The notes: generated by a model from the sequence alone, not told the origin. Counted from the stretch's first letter, positions 1 to 9,380 are shown. The stretch is DNA of 64,000 bases from Dyadobacter fermentans (GCF_019924045.1 NZ_JAHXBN010000010.1:434001-498000), one strand, 5' to 3'. Numbers and translations: made by a program.

Positions 1-1629
1 CTTGTTACCGGCCGGGTAACACTGGAAGGACCATTGGTCAAAGATAAAGCATCGTTCATTCTCGGTGGCCGCTCTACTTATTCCAACTGGGTGATCAGGG
101 CATTGGATAATGAAACTTACAACAGGAGCTCGGCCAACTTCTATGATGTGAACCTGCATTTCAACTATGAAATCAATGAAAAGAACAGCGTTTCATTGAC
201 GGGTTATACGAGCAACGATAAGTTCCGGCTCTATGGCGATACTTTGTATTCCTATCAGAACCGCCTGGGCTCCATCAAATGGAAACATACTTTCAATTCG
301 CGTCTTTACGGTGTGCTCACGGCTTCGCATAGCAAATACCAGTACGCGATGGAGGCGGAAGGTCTCCCGCTCAACTCTTTTGATCTGAAATTTGATATTA
401 ACCAATCCAATTTCAAGGCGGATTTCAGCTATGCCCTCAATCCGAAGCATACACTTGAATTCGGGGGAAGCACTATTTATTACAAACTGCACCCCGGCTC
501 ATTCAAACCGCGCGGCACCGAATCGCTCATTGTGCCCGACGAGCTGGAAGCCGAGCAAGCGACCGAAAGTGCATTGTATCTCGAAGACAAATGGGAGGTC
601 AGTCCGCGGTTGTCGATCTCCGGTGGTCTGCGGTGGTCATTTTTCCAATACCTGGGCCCCAAGTCGGTCAATACCTATTTGCCCGGCTTTCCGATCGACT
701 ACATTTATCAGGAAGGTGTTCAGGAATACAAATCGGGTAAGAAAATCAAATCGTACGGCGGCCCTGAATACCGGGCTTCGGTGCGGTACAGTATCCTGGA
801 CAACCTTTCGCTTAAAGCCAGCTACAACACACTGCGCCAGTATATCCATTTGCTGACGAACACCATGACGGTTTCGCCGACCGACATCTGGAAGCTGAGC
901 GATCCGTACATCAAACCACAGATCGGGGACCAGCTTTCGGTTGGTTTGTACCGCAATTTCAGGGGCAACAAAATCGAGGTTTCGCTGGAAGGCTATTACA
1001 AAAACATCCGCAACTTCCTCGATTACAAAGGCGGAGATTCGCTTTTCATGAATCACAACATCGAAGCGGCGGTAATCAATACCAAAGCAAAAGCATACGG
1101 AATTGAATTCATGATCAAGAAAATGACCGGGAAGCTGAATGGCTGGGTGGGCTACACGTATGCGCGGACGCTCCTGCGTGCGGTAGACCGCGACTCGCCC
1201 GATGCGCCTAACAACGGTAATTTTTACCCGAGCAACTACGATAAGCCGCACGATTTCACGCTGATCTCGAACTACCGCTTCTCGCACCGTTTCAGCCTGT
1301 CGTTCAACTTTACTTACAGCACAGGCCGGCCTTACACGCCGCCGATCGGCAAGTACATTATTGACGGTTCGCAACGGGTATATTATGCCGATCGTAACCA
1401 GTTCCGCATTCCCGACTATTACCGGATGGATTTAGCGATGAATATCGAGGGTAATCACCGGATCAAGAAGCTGGCGCACAGCTCCTGGACACTCGCGGTA
1501 TATAACGTTCTGGGAAGGAAAAACCCGACTTCGGTGTATTTCCAGACCGTCGCCGGAAGAGTAAATGGTTACCAGCTCTCTATTTTCGGACAGCCGATCC
1601 CGACTGTTACTTACAATTTCAGATTCTAA
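1..1629 (+). CDS. TonB-dependent receptor, C-terminal part (5' end outside window)
   Basis: The reading frame is open from base 1, so the gene starts upstream of the window. About 540 residues are visible. They consist of alternating amphipathic beta strands rich in aromatic and glycine residues, with the periplasmic turns and long loops of a 22-stranded outer-membrane barrel, and end in an aromatic C-terminal strand (YNFRF) as expected for BAM-dependent insertion. The plug domain and any carboxypeptidase-like N-terminal domain lie outside. The gene is followed after 6 nt by two DUF4249 lipoprotein genes and an MG2-domain gene. That gene set is typical of Bacteroidota receptor loci that are not classical SusCD loci. 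The ligand cannot be read from the sequence; the receptor presumably imports something with TonB energy. Confidence 0.88.
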   Translation, partial: LVTGRVTLEGPLVKDKASFILGGRSTYSNWVIRALDNETYNRSSANFYDVNLHFNYEINEKNSVSLTGYTSNDKFRLYGDTLYSYQNRLGSIKWKHTFNSRLYGVLTASHSKYQYAMEAEGLPLNSFDLKFDINQSNFKADFSYALNPKHTLEFGGSTIYYKLHPGSFKPRGTESLIVPDELEAEQATESALYLEDKWEVSPRLSISGGLRWSFFQYLGPKSVNTYLPGFPIDYIYQEGVQEYKSGKKIKSYGGPEYRASVRYSILDNLSLKASYNTLRQYIHLLTNTMTVSPTDIWKLSDPYIKPQIGDQLSVGLYRNFRGNKIEVSLEGYYKNIRNFLDYKGGDSLFMNHNIEAAVINTKAKAYGIEFMIKKMTGKLNGWVGYTYARTLLRAVDRDSPDAPNNGNFYPSNYDKPHDFTLISNYRFSHRFSLSFNFTYSTGRPYTPPIGKYIIDGSQRVYYADRNQFRIPDYYRMDLAMNIEGNHRIKKLAHSSWTLAVYNVLGRKNPTSVYFQTVAGRVNGYQLSIFGQPIPTVTYNFRF

Positions 1630-1635
1630 AACGGG

Positions 1636-2775
1636 ATGCAGGCTATGAGATATTGGTTTTTAAAAGTAGGTTTTTTCGCATTGCTGCTGATCGTCGACAG
1701 CTGTATAGAGCCGTTTTCGCCGCCGGAAGTCAATTCGGATGAGAACTACCTCGTGATCGATGGCTTTCTGAACGTGAATGGCACCGATTCGACACGGATC
1801 GAGATGCGGAGAACGCAGAACGTCAATGCAACGGCATCCCCGACGGTAGAAAGAGGCGCGCAGCTGACTGTGGAGGAGGAAAACGGCGAAACGTTGCCCA
1901 TGAAGGAGACCGGTACAGGTGTGTACACTCTCCCGCCGCGACAGTACAATCGATCCGGTAAATACAGGCTTCGGATCAAGACAAAAGACAATCAGGAATA
2001 TCTATCCGAATTCGTTGGTGTGAACATTACCCCCGTGATCGATAGCGTAACTTATAAGGTAGACCCGGTGCTGAATGCCGCTATATTTTATGTGAATACG
2101 CACGATGCGCAGAACAAGACGCAATTTTATCGTTGGAAATTCGAGGAAACCTGGGAATATGAGGCTACCTATTATTCCGCATTGATAGTAAGGAATGATT
2201 CGGTGGTCTTGCGGCCTGATAATATCAATAAATGCTGGGGGAAATTGAAATCCGGGAGCATCTTGCTGGGTAGTACCGTCAAACTGAGCAGCGATGTGAT
2301 CAAAGACCTCCCGCTGAACCGGGTACCCATTCCTACGAACAAGCTGTACATCAAATACAGTATTCTGGTGAAACAATACGGCCTCTCGCGCGACGCATTT
2401 GAGTATTGGACGGCATTGTCCAAAACAACACAAGGTACGGGTAGTCTTTTCGACGTATTGCCGTCCCAAGTGACGGGTAATATCAGGCATACGTCCAATT
2501 CGCGCTTGCTGGCATTCGGGTATTTTAGTGCGGCCACGGAAGAAACCCGCAGGCTCACCGTCACGCCAAGGCTGGGTATGTTCCCGCGTTGTACCGAACC
2601 CGATACAATCCCTATCCGCTGCTCGTCGCGGGATGCCGATGAATGCGCACTCAATACGGCCAAGCTGCTGCTTACTTATTGGGGGCCACGTTCCGATTCC
2701 GTTTTGGTAGCACCCCATTCATGCACCGATTGCCGCCTCCAAGGTGGTACCACCGAAAGACCCTCGTACTGGTAA
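1636..2775 (+). CDS. DUF4249 family lipoprotein, first copy
   Basis: 379 residues. A short hydrophobic signal ends in a lipobox with Cys23 (IVDSC), so this is a predicted lipoprotein. The mature part begins with the hallmark CIEPFSPPEV followed by a beta-rich LVIDGFLNV segment, as in DUF4249 proteins encoded beside TonB-dependent receptors. A conserved pattern with FYRW, FEYW and a C-terminal C-x2-CR motif (CTDCR) is shared with the next gene. The start lies 6 nt after the receptor stop, so the two are almost certainly co-transcribed. The likely role is a surface-exposed partner of the receptor, by analogy to SusD, but the fold and ligand are unknown. Family assignment is firm; function is inferred from context. 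Confidence 0.82.
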   Translation: MQAMRYWFLKVGFFALLLIVDSCIEPFSPPEVNSDENYLVIDGFLNVNGTDSTRIEMRRTQNVNATASPTVERGAQLTVEEENGETLPMKETGTGVYTLPPRQYNRSGKYRLRIKTKDNQEYLSEFVGVNITPVIDSVTYKVDPVLNAAIFYVNTHDAQNKTQFYRWKFEETWEYEATYYSALIVRNDSVVLRPDNINKCWGKLKSGSILLGSTVKLSSDVIKDLPLNRVPIPTNKLYIKYSILVKQYGLSRDAFEYWTALSKTTQGTGSLFDVLPSQVTGNIRHTSNSRLLAFGYFSAATEETRRLTVTPRLGMFPRCTEPDTIPIRCSSRDADECALNTAKLLLTYWGPRSDSVLVAPHSCTDCRLQGGTTERPSYW

Positions 2776-3974
2776 TGATTTTACAAGGAATGACTGTGAA
2801 AGGAATAGAGTTCATCAAAAAACTGAAAGAGGCCAGCGGGGCCGGGAAGCGGAGTTCGGGAAGATGGGCGTCGTGGGGAATGCTGGTCGCCGCCGGATTG
2901 GTGATCAACAGCTGCATTGAGCCTTTTTCGCCGCCGGAAGTGACTAATCCCGGTACTTACCTGGTAGTGGATGGTTTCCTGAATGTGAGCGGCGACACCA
3001 GCAGGGTTACTTTGAGCCACACACAGGCCGTGAACGACGATAAGGTGTTTGAAGTAGAGTCCGGCGCCATGATTATTGCCGAGGCTGAAAATGGCGAAAG
3101 CTACGCATTCCAGGATATGGGTAACGGCTCATACAAGCTGCCGCCGACGAATTTTAACCGTGATGTCAAATACCGGCTGAAGATTAAGCGATCCAACGGC
3201 AGGGAATACGAATCCGATTACGTGGTTGTGAGCAAAACCCCGCCCATCGACAGCGTTACTTACCGGGTGGACCCTGCAAGGAATGCGATGATGATTTACG
3301 TGAATACACATGATCCCAGCAATCAGACACGATTTTATCGTTGGAATTTTGAAGAAACCTATGAATACCGGATGGCTTATTATTCGAGCCTGACGCGTGA
3401 CTATACGACTAATCAGATCGTCCCGCGGAGTGACAATATCAATGTTTGCTGGCGCACATTGTCGTCGAGAGATATCAAACTCGGATCGACCATCAAGCTG
3501 AGCCAGGATATTATCCGCGATGTGCCCGTCAATATCGTGGACATCGGTACCAACAAATTGTATTTCGGATATTCGATCCTGGTAAAACAGTACGGGCTCA
3601 CGCGGGAGGCATTCGAATACTGGACCGATCTTGCTAAAACGACGCAGGGAACCGGGAGCCTTTTCGACCCGCAGCCGTCGCAGGTAACGGGTAATATCCA
3701 TGCGAAGGCCGATGCCAAGGAACTGGTATTCGGCTATTTCAGTGCGGCGCAGGAGCAAAGGCAGCGGATATTTATCCGGGAAGCATTGGGCTCATACCCG
3801 CGCTGTACGCCGCCGGACACACTGAATTTCCAAGACGCGTTCAATGGTTCCGCAGTATTGCTTTACTATTACATGGGTGAGCCGAAAAGCGGTTATCTCG
3901 GAACTTCGGAATCGTGTGCGGACTGCCGGTCGCAGGGCGGTACTACCACGAAGCCTTCATTTTGGTATCAATGA
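2775..3974 (+). CDS. DUF4249 family lipoprotein, second copy
   Basis: A paralogue of the preceding gene. It shares the lipobox region CIEPFSPPEV, the LVVDGFLNV strand, FYRWNFEET, the GTGSLFD-x4-SQVTGNI stretch and the C-terminal CADCR motif. The reading frame is open further upstream, but the conserved protein starts only at the signal region. The ATG at 2775 overlaps the previous stop (TAATG), which suits translational coupling; an ATG at 2790 is the alternative. With the first choice the lipid-attachment Cys is residue 47, after an unusually long basic n-region. The tandem arrangement indicates duplication and divergence. Possible roles are two binding subunits for one receptor or two ligand variants. 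Confidence 0.8.
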   Translation: MILQGMTVKGIEFIKKLKEASGAGKRSSGRWASWGMLVAAGLVINSCIEPFSPPEVTNPGTYLVVDGFLNVSGDTSRVTLSHTQAVNDDKVFEVESGAMIIAEAENGESYAFQDMGNGSYKLPPTNFNRDVKYRLKIKRSNGREYESDYVVVSKTPPIDSVTYRVDPARNAMMIYVNTHDPSNQTRFYRWNFEETYEYRMAYYSSLTRDYTTNQIVPRSDNINVCWRTLSSRDIKLGSTIKLSQDIIRDVPVNIVDIGTNKLYFGYSILVKQYGLTREAFEYWTDLAKTTQGTGSLFDPQPSQVTGNIHAKADAKELVFGYFSAAQEQRQRIFIREALGSYPRCTPPDTLNFQDAFNGSAVLLYYYMGEPKSGYLGTSESCADCRSQGGTTTKPSFWYQ

Positions 3975-3999
3975 TTATTCTATTGTCTGAAAATATACA

Positions 4000-6402
4000 A
4001 TGAAACTCAGGACATTTATTTGCGGTTTGCTGGCGCTGGCGTTTTATCATACTTCGTTCGCGCAGGATGACGCCATGCTCGCTTCCATTCAGCAGCGCTT
4101 CGGTCTCTATACCGAGAGGGCTGTGCAGGAAAAGCTGTTTGTGCATATCGACAGGCCGTTTTACCTAGTCGGGGAGACGATCTGGTTCAAAGCCTACAAC
4201 CTCAACGGCGCCACGCACCGGTTTCTGGACCTGAGCAAAGTAGCCTACCTGGAAGTACTGGATAGTGAAAACAATGCGGTGCTGCAAACCAAGTTTGCCA
4301 TGGTCGATGGCCGGGGTAACGGCTCAGCAATGGTGCCGTCCACACTCGTAAGCGGCAAATACAAGCTGCGGTGCTATACCAACTGGATGAAGAACTTCTC
4401 TGCCGAAAGCTATTTTGAAACCTCGGTCGCTATCCTGAACCCGTTTGTCCGCTTCGATCCCGACAGGGCCTCGAAGGAAGAGACCCGCTATGACGTACAG
4501 TTCTTCCCGGAAGGGGGGCATTTGGTAAGCGGGATCGAAAGCAAAGTCGCATTTCGGGCCGTGGGCGTCGATGGCAAGGGTATCAAGTTTAAAGGCGCGA
4601 TCCTCAACCAACAGAATGAAACCGTCCGCGAATTTGAACCCGAAATGAATGGTATCGGATACTTGAAGCTGAAACCGGAAGAAAACGCAGTCTACAAAGC
4701 GGCCATCACCGATAGTAAGGGGCAGCGTTTCGAATATCAGTTTCCCAAGGTGGAGCCGCAGGGATATGTAATGGAGGTAAAAGACTCGACATCGGCACTG
4801 GTAAAAGTGACCGTAACCGGAAAGCTTGCAAGCGAGGATCCCGCGACCATATACCTGCTCGCACACACGCGCCAGGCGAATGCGGTGTTCGGCAAAAAAG
4901 GATTAGGTAAAAGCCCGGCGGTTTTTGTGCTCGAAAAAGCGAAGCTGGGGGAAGGTATTTCGCAAATCACGATCTTCAACGAGAAGCTGAAACCGGTTTG
5001 TGAGAGATTGTATTTCAAACGGCCCGAAAAACAGTTGACTATCGATGCGCAAGTAGGCAAAAGCTTCATAGGCCGTGAGAAAGTGGCGATGAATATCTCG
5101 GCTGCCGCAGGGCAGGCACTGCCGGCTTGGAGCAATTTGTCGGTGGCGGTGTACCTCGACGATTCGATCCAATACCAGCCGCAACACGATATGCACAGCT
5201 ATTTGTGGCTTACTGCCGATTTGAAGGGTGATATTGAAAACCCCGTTTATTATTTTCAAAATGTGAACCAGGATACCGATCGGCAGCTCGATAACCTGAT
5301 GCTCACCCACGGCTGGCGGCGACTGAAATGGGACAAAGTGTTCGGCGGTCAGCTGGTGAGTTTCGAGCATTTGCCGGAATACGACGGACATTTCATCCAC
5401 GCCCGCGTGCTGAACCGCGCCGACGGGAAACCGGCGGTGAATAAAGATGCATACCTGGCGTCGCTGGATGTGCCCGCACGCCTGTACGTGGACAAAAGCG
5501 ATAACGAGGGCCGGGTGAAATTTGAAGTACGCCAATTCACAGGACCGAAAGAAATTACACTGCAAACCGACCTGGCTTACGACTCGACCTACCGCTTCGA
5601 AGTGGCTACACCGTTTTCCAAACAGTTCTCGGCGACGGCAGTACCTTCATTTTTCTTTGATAAAACCTTGGAAAACCAGTTGCTGACGCGATCGGTGAAT
5701 ATGCAAACCGGCAATGCGTTCCTTCCGAGAATCTACACCGAGAAGAAGGCCGTACTGACTGACTCACTGCCGTTCTTCGGCGTACCGGACGAGAAGTATT
5801 TTCTCGATGATTTTACCCGTTTTCCCACTATGGAAGAAGTTCTCAGGGAATATGTCAAAGGCATTCTCGTTCGTAGACGGCAAAAAGAATTCCATTTGCG
5901 AATGATCGACAAGCTGGTACCCAATACCTATTACACGACCGATCCGCTGATGCTCCTGGATGGTATCCCGGTTTTTGATGCTGACAAGATCATCGAAATG
6001 GACCCGCTGAAAGTGAAGAAAATCGAATTGATCAGTTCGCGCTACTTCCTGGGGCCGATGACTTTTACGGGTATCGTAAGTTTCTCGACTTATCGGGGCG
6101 ACCTGAGTGGGTTTGAACTCGATCCGAAGGTGCTGGTAATGCCGTACGAGGGTGTGCAGGCGCAAAGGGAGTTCTATGCGCCGAAATACGACAGCAATAA
6201 TGCCAACAGCCGTATCGCCGATTTCCGGAACCTCCTGCATTGGGCGCCGAATGTTACGACGGGCAAAGACGGCAAGGCGACGGTCGAGTTTTACACTTCC
6301 GACCAGACCGGTCGCTACAAGGTCGTGATCCAGGGCATTACCCCGGATGGCACGGCCGGTAGTAAAACCGTCTCCTTCGACGTCAAGAAAAGAAGCCTTT
6401 AA
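4000..6402 (+). CDS. MG2 (macroglobulin-like) domain protein with TonB plug-like segment
   Basis: 800 residues with a signal peptide (MKLRTFICGLLALAFYHTSFAQ region, cleavage after AQ about residue 22). Residues about 45-135 form an MG2-type domain, recognisable from KLFVHIDRPFYLVGETIWFK and the following SGKYKLRCYTNWM. Beta-sandwich repeats follow. Near residue 430 is LTHGWRR, common in this family, and around residues 645-695 a plug-like segment reads PLMLLDGIPV and VKKIELI, resembling the plug of TonB receptors. The C-terminus is another sandwich (TGRYKVVIQG). Homologues are commonly encoded beside TonB-dependent receptors in Bacteroidota, as here, 25 nt after the second DUF4249 gene. Probably secreted or periplasmic and working with the receptor. 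The stop overlaps the stop of the convergent regulator by 3 nt. Confidence 0.78.
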   Translation: MKLRTFICGLLALAFYHTSFAQDDAMLASIQQRFGLYTERAVQEKLFVHIDRPFYLVGETIWFKAYNLNGATHRFLDLSKVAYLEVLDSENNAVLQTKFAMVDGRGNGSAMVPSTLVSGKYKLRCYTNWMKNFSAESYFETSVAILNPFVRFDPDRASKEETRYDVQFFPEGGHLVSGIESKVAFRAVGVDGKGIKFKGAILNQQNETVREFEPEMNGIGYLKLKPEENAVYKAAITDSKGQRFEYQFPKVEPQGYVMEVKDSTSALVKVTVTGKLASEDPATIYLLAHTRQANAVFGKKGLGKSPAVFVLEKAKLGEGISQITIFNEKLKPVCERLYFKRPEKQLTIDAQVGKSFIGREKVAMNISAAAGQALPAWSNLSVAVYLDDSIQYQPQHDMHSYLWLTADLKGDIENPVYYFQNVNQDTDRQLDNLMLTHGWRRLKWDKVFGGQLVSFEHLPEYDGHFIHARVLNRADGKPAVNKDAYLASLDVPARLYVDKSDNEGRVKFEVRQFTGPKEITLQTDLAYDSTYRFEVATPFSKQFSATAVPSFFFDKTLENQLLTRSVNMQTGNAFLPRIYTEKKAVLTDSLPFFGVPDEKYFLDDFTRFPTMEEVLREYVKGILVRRRQKEFHLRMIDKLVPNTYYTTDPLMLLDGIPVFDADKIIEMDPLKVKKIELISSRYFLGPMTFTGIVSFSTYRGDLSGFELDPKVLVMPYEGVQAQREFYAPKYDSNNANSRIADFRNLLHWAPNVTTGKDGKATVEFYTSDQTGRYKVVIQGITPDGTAGSKTVSFDVKKRSL

Positions 6403-6860
6403 ATGTAAAACTCCGAGGTGTGCTTGATCTCCTTCAAAACGAAGGTGCTGTTAAGCACACCAATATTGTCGATCTTCGACAGCTTATATTTCACAAAATC
6501 GTGGTACTCATCGAGGCTGGCGACGTTGATTTTTAAGAGAAAATCAACCTGTCCGGCCATGTGGTAACATTCCTGCACCTCGTGGAGATTTTGTATCTCC
6601 TGTTCGAACTTCTCGATAAATGCTTCATTATGATAGCGCATTGACACCTGGCAGATCGTCGTAACCTGTCTGTTAATGAGTTTTTTATCTAAAATTGCTA
6701 CATATTGCTTAATGTACCCCAGGCTCTCCAGACGCCTGATCCGCTCGTATACAGGCGATACCGTGAGATTGAGCATCGTTGCGATTTCCTTGGTTGTTTT
6801 TTTAGCATCTTTTTGAAGAATGCGGAGGATTTTGGTATCGATTTTGTCCAACTGTTCCAT
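6399..6860 (-). CDS. Lrp/AsnC family transcriptional regulator
   Basis: 153 residues with the complete Lrp/AsnC layout. An N-terminal helix-turn-helix spans about residues 5-55 (DTKILRILQKDAKKTTKEIA, then VSPVYERIRRLESLGYI). It is followed by a RAM ligand-binding/oligomerisation domain at about 65-145, with the GQVDFLLKI core strand. The gene is transcribed away from the tdh-kbl threonine-degradation genes, and a perfect 17-bp dyad lies in the space between them. This suggests local control by an amino acid, perhaps threonine or leucine, which is inference. The 3' end overlaps the end of the MG2 gene tail to tail. Confidence 0.93.
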   Translation of the reverse strand: MEQLDKIDTKILRILQKDAKKTTKEIATMLNLTVSPVYERIRRLESLGYIKQYVAILDKKLINRQVTTICQVSMRYHNEAFIEKFEQEIQNLHEVQECYHMAGQVDFLLKINVASLDEYHDFVKYKLSKIDNIGVLNSTFVLKEIKHTSEFYI

Positions 6861-6904
6861 GGGGCAATAATATTTACTGGTACGGGTTTCGAATTGAATC
6901 TCAA

Positions 6905-6921
6905 AAAGTAAATTTTACTTT
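6905..6921. promoter_or_regulatory. Candidate operator: perfect dyad between regulator and tdh
   Basis: AAAGTAAATTTTACTTT has 8-bp arms around one central base and lies in the 172-nt divergent interval, 45 nt upstream of the Lrp-type start codon. AT-rich dyads of about 15-17 bp are typical Lrp/AsnC sites. Symmetry and position are seen directly; binding is inferred. Confidence 0.5.
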
Positions 6922-7032
6922 AAAAATCAAATAGTGTGGTAATGTTTCCTGGGAAACTGGCTGTTTGTTGAAAATAATTTTCACAAATGGGAAATTGCAA
7001 GTGATTTATGCTTTACCCAAAAGTTGTTTTTT

Positions 7033-7983
7033 ATGAAAACGGACTGCGTTTTAGTAATAGGAGCAAACGGGCAGATCGGATCTGTCCTGGTGGAATATCT
7101 GAGGGAAATTTACGGATTGGGAAAAGTGGTGGCAACGGACATCCGCATGCCCGAATTCCCGACAGGCATCTTTGAACAACTCGACGCGACGAATGCCGCC
7201 GAAATGGCCGCACTCGTACGTAAATATGGCGTTACGCAAATCTATCACCTGGCGGCGATTCTTTCCGCAAAAGGGGAGCAGGATCCGCTTCGAACGTGGC
7301 ATATCAATATGCAGACCTATTTCAACGTGCTCGAAGTAGCGCGGGAAAACGGGGTCAGCAAAGTTTTTTACCCAAGCTCCATCGCCGTTTTCGGTGACCG
7401 TGTAGATACGCTGGCTGAGCAATGGTCGTACCTTGACCCTGCAACCGTTTACGGTATCAGTAAGGCAGCAGGCGAGAATTGGTCGAACTACTATTTCAAA
7501 CGTTACGGTGTGGATATCCGCTCGTTGCGTTACCCGGGCATTATCGGCTATCAGTCGATGCCGGGTGGTGGAACTACGGATTATGCCGTCGATATTTATC
7601 ACAAAGCGGTGAAAGGAGAAGCATTTGAGTGCTTTCTGAAACCTGAGACGACATTGCCGATGATCTACATCAGCGACGCCATGGATGCTACGGTGCGCCT
7701 GATGGAGGCACCCGCCGAGAAGATTTCGGTGCGGACCTCATACAACCTCGCAGGAATGAGCTTTTCCCCGCAGGAAATCGCCCAAAGCATTCAAAAGATA
7801 ATTCCTGACTTCAACATAACTTACAAACCAGACTTTCGCCAAGCCATCGCCGATTCCTGGCCCCAGGAGATCGACGATGCGCAGGCCCGGAAAGACTGGG
7901 GTTGGCGACCAAGCTATTCGCTGGACAAGATGACGGAGGAGATGATTAGCGAGTTGCGGAAGAAGTATCATTTGGTTAGTTAA
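7033..7983 (+). CDS. tdh: L-threonine 3-dehydrogenase, short-chain (epimerase-like) type
   Basis: 316 residues, an extended short-chain dehydrogenase related to UDP-galactose epimerases. The NAD-binding Rossmann motif GANGQIG lies at residues 10-16, and the catalytic pair Tyr140/Lys144 is in YGISK with the partner serines in YPSSIAVFG about 115. The start is the ATG at 7033; a TTG 9 nt earlier is less likely. The gene directly downstream is kbl, so the pair would oxidise L-threonine to 2-amino-3-ketobutyrate and cleave that with CoA to glycine and acetyl-CoA. The epimerase-type enzyme is the known non-zinc alternative to the medium-chain Tdh of E. coli. Without the kbl neighbour a generic sugar epimerase would be possible. 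Confidence 0.88.
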   Translation: MKTDCVLVIGANGQIGSVLVEYLREIYGLGKVVATDIRMPEFPTGIFEQLDATNAAEMAALVRKYGVTQIYHLAAILSAKGEQDPLRTWHINMQTYFNVLEVARENGVSKVFYPSSIAVFGDRVDTLAEQWSYLDPATVYGISKAAGENWSNYYFKRYGVDIRSLRYPGIIGYQSMPGGGTTDYAVDIYHKAVKGEAFECFLKPETTLPMIYISDAMDATVRLMEAPAEKISVRTSYNLAGMSFSPQEIAQSIQKIIPDFNITYKPDFRQAIADSWPQEIDDAQARKDWGWRPSYSLDKMTEEMISELRKKYHLVS

Positions 7984-7985
7984 TT

Positions 7986-8070
7986 TCGAATGACTGAATG
8001 ATTGAATGATTGAATAAAGTAGTATTCGGTCATCGCATTATTCAGTCATTCAATCATTCGGTCATTCAAA
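7986..8070 (+). repeat. Inverted array of 8-bp units between tdh and kbl
   Basis: The left arm (about 7988-8017) is a run of GAATGAYT units with an 8-bp period. The right arm (8038-8068) is its reverse complement. Over 30 positions the only two non-Watson-Crick pairs would be G-U pairs in RNA, so the tdh-kbl mRNA can form an almost perfect 30-bp hairpin with a 20-nt loop. It begins 3 nt after the tdh stop and ends 10 nt before the kbl start. It may insulate, stabilise or process the message or limit kbl translation; this is inference. Confidence 0.75.
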
Positions 8071-8080
8071 ATTCATCATC

Positions 8081-9268
8081 ATGTACGGTACCATAAAGCA
8101 AGAACTTCAGGGCGAACTGGAAGCGATCCGTTCGGCCGGTTTATATAAAAAAGAACGCGTGATTACCACGCCGCAGTCGGCACACATTGCTACGACCGAT
8201 GGTGCGGATGTGCTTAATTTTTGTGCTAATAACTATCTGGGCCTTTCGTCACATCCCGATGTGATCCAGGCCGGTATCGATGCCATTCATTCGCATGGTT
8301 TCGGTATGTCGTCGGTGCGGTTTATCTGCGGCACGCAGGATATCCATAAGGAACTCGAACGGAAGACGGCCGAATTCCTGGGAACGGAGGATTGCATTCT
8401 CTACGCAGCGGCATTCGATGCGAATGGCGGCATTTTCGAACCGCTACTGAACGAGCAGGACGCTATTATCTCCGACGAGCTGAATCATGCTTCGATCATC
8501 GACGGCGTGAGACTATGCAAGGCCAAGCGTTTCCGCTATAAACATAACGACATGGCCGATCTCGAAAAGCAGCTCCAAGACGCGCAAGGCAGCCGCCGCA
8601 TTCTGGTCGTGACGGATGGGGTATTTTCGATGGACGGTACCATCGCCCGCCTCGATCAAATATGCGATCTTGCCGAGCAGTATAAAGCCATGGTAATGAT
8701 CGATGAATGCCACGCCACAGGTTTCATGGGCAAAACCGGACGCGGTACGCACGAATACCGTAATGTTATGGGTCGCATCGACATCATTACAGGTACATAT
8801 GGTAAAGCATTAGGCGGGGCCTCTGGTGGTTTTACGGCTGCCAAGAAGGAGATTGTTGAGATCCTGCGGCAGCGTTCAAGGCCTTATTTGTTTTCCAATA
8901 CATTGGCGCCTTCCATTGTAGGTGCTTCTATCAAAGTACTCGATCTGCTCACCTCATCCACTGCACTACGCGACAAGCTGGAAAGGAACACGCAATATTT
9001 CCGCAAGGCCATGACCGAAGCCGGTTTTGACATTCTTCCTGGCGAGCACCCGATCGTACCCATTATGCTTTATGAAGCAAAACTGGCGCAGGAATTTGCC
9101 GCCAAGCTGCTCAACGAAGGCATTTACGTGATCGGCTTCTTCTATCCCGTAGTTCCCCAAGGCAAGGCGCGCATTCGTGTACAGATCTCGGCCGGGCATG
9201 AACAGGAGGATTTGGAAAAGGCCGTTGCGGCGTTTACGAAAGTGGGTCGCGAGTTGGGCGTTATTTAG
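8081..9268 (+). CDS. kbl: Glycine C-acetyltransferase (2-amino-3-ketobutyrate CoA ligase)
   Basis: 395 residues, normal length for this PLP-dependent alpha-oxoamine synthase. Landmarks are [14 protein letters not shown] near residue 46, the [14 protein letters not shown] glycine-rich stretch about 72-85, DECHATGF about 208-215, and the PLP lysine Lys242 in GTYGKALGG. It cleaves 2-amino-3-ketobutyrate with CoA to glycine plus acetyl-CoA and acts after tdh, the gene just upstream. Serine palmitoyltransferase and AONS/KAPA synthase belong to the same fold. The tdh neighbour and the [13 protein letters not shown] signature favour Kbl. The 3' end is followed at once by the 10-bp repeat array. Confidence 0.94.
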   Translation: MYGTIKQELQGELEAIRSAGLYKKERVITTPQSAHIATTDGADVLNFCANNYLGLSSHPDVIQAGIDAIHSHGFGMSSVRFICGTQDIHKELERKTAEFLGTEDCILYAAAFDANGGIFEPLLNEQDAIISDELNHASIIDGVRLCKAKRFRYKHNDMADLEKQLQDAQGSRRILVVTDGVFSMDGTIARLDQICDLAEQYKAMVMIDECHATGFMGKTGRGTHEYRNVMGRIDIITGTYGKALGGASGGFTAAKKEIVEILRQRSRPYLFSNTLAPSIVGASIKVLDLLTSSTALRDKLERNTQYFRKAMTEAGFDILPGEHPIVPIMLYEAKLAQEFAAKLLNEGIYVIGFFYPVVPQGKARIRVQISAGHEQEDLEKAVAAFTKVGRELGVI

Positions 9269-9270
9269 TC

Positions 9271-9380
9271 GGGTGTGGCTAAGTATGTCATGTGTAGTCA
9301 TGTGTAGTCCGGAATTGTCAGGTGTGGTCAGGAATTGTCAAGTATAGTCAGGTGTAGTCAAATATCGTAAGGTGATCCGG
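9271..9380 (+). repeat. Degenerate 10-bp tandem array, left arm
   Basis: From 9281 to 9370 the sequence breaks into nine 10-mers in exact register, nearly all ending in GTCA (for example TGTGTAGTCA, GGTGTGGTCA, GGAATTGTCA, AGTATAGTCA). A less clear unit lies on each side. The array starts a few bases after the kbl stop. The right arm at 9601-9705 carries the reverse complement of the same unit, so the interval is a giant imperfect inverted repeat. No reading frame or known element explains it. Confidence 0.8.

Noticed and set aside
637..1374. Long open frame opposite the TonB-dependent receptor gene
   Set aside because: It lies wholly within the receptor gene on the other strand, has no recognisable domain and an Arg/Val-rich composition expected from reading a GC-rich gene backwards.
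8081..9268. Serine palmitoyltransferase for sphingolipid synthesis
   Set aside because: It is the same fold, but coupling with tdh and the sequence landmarks support glycine C-acetyltransferase.
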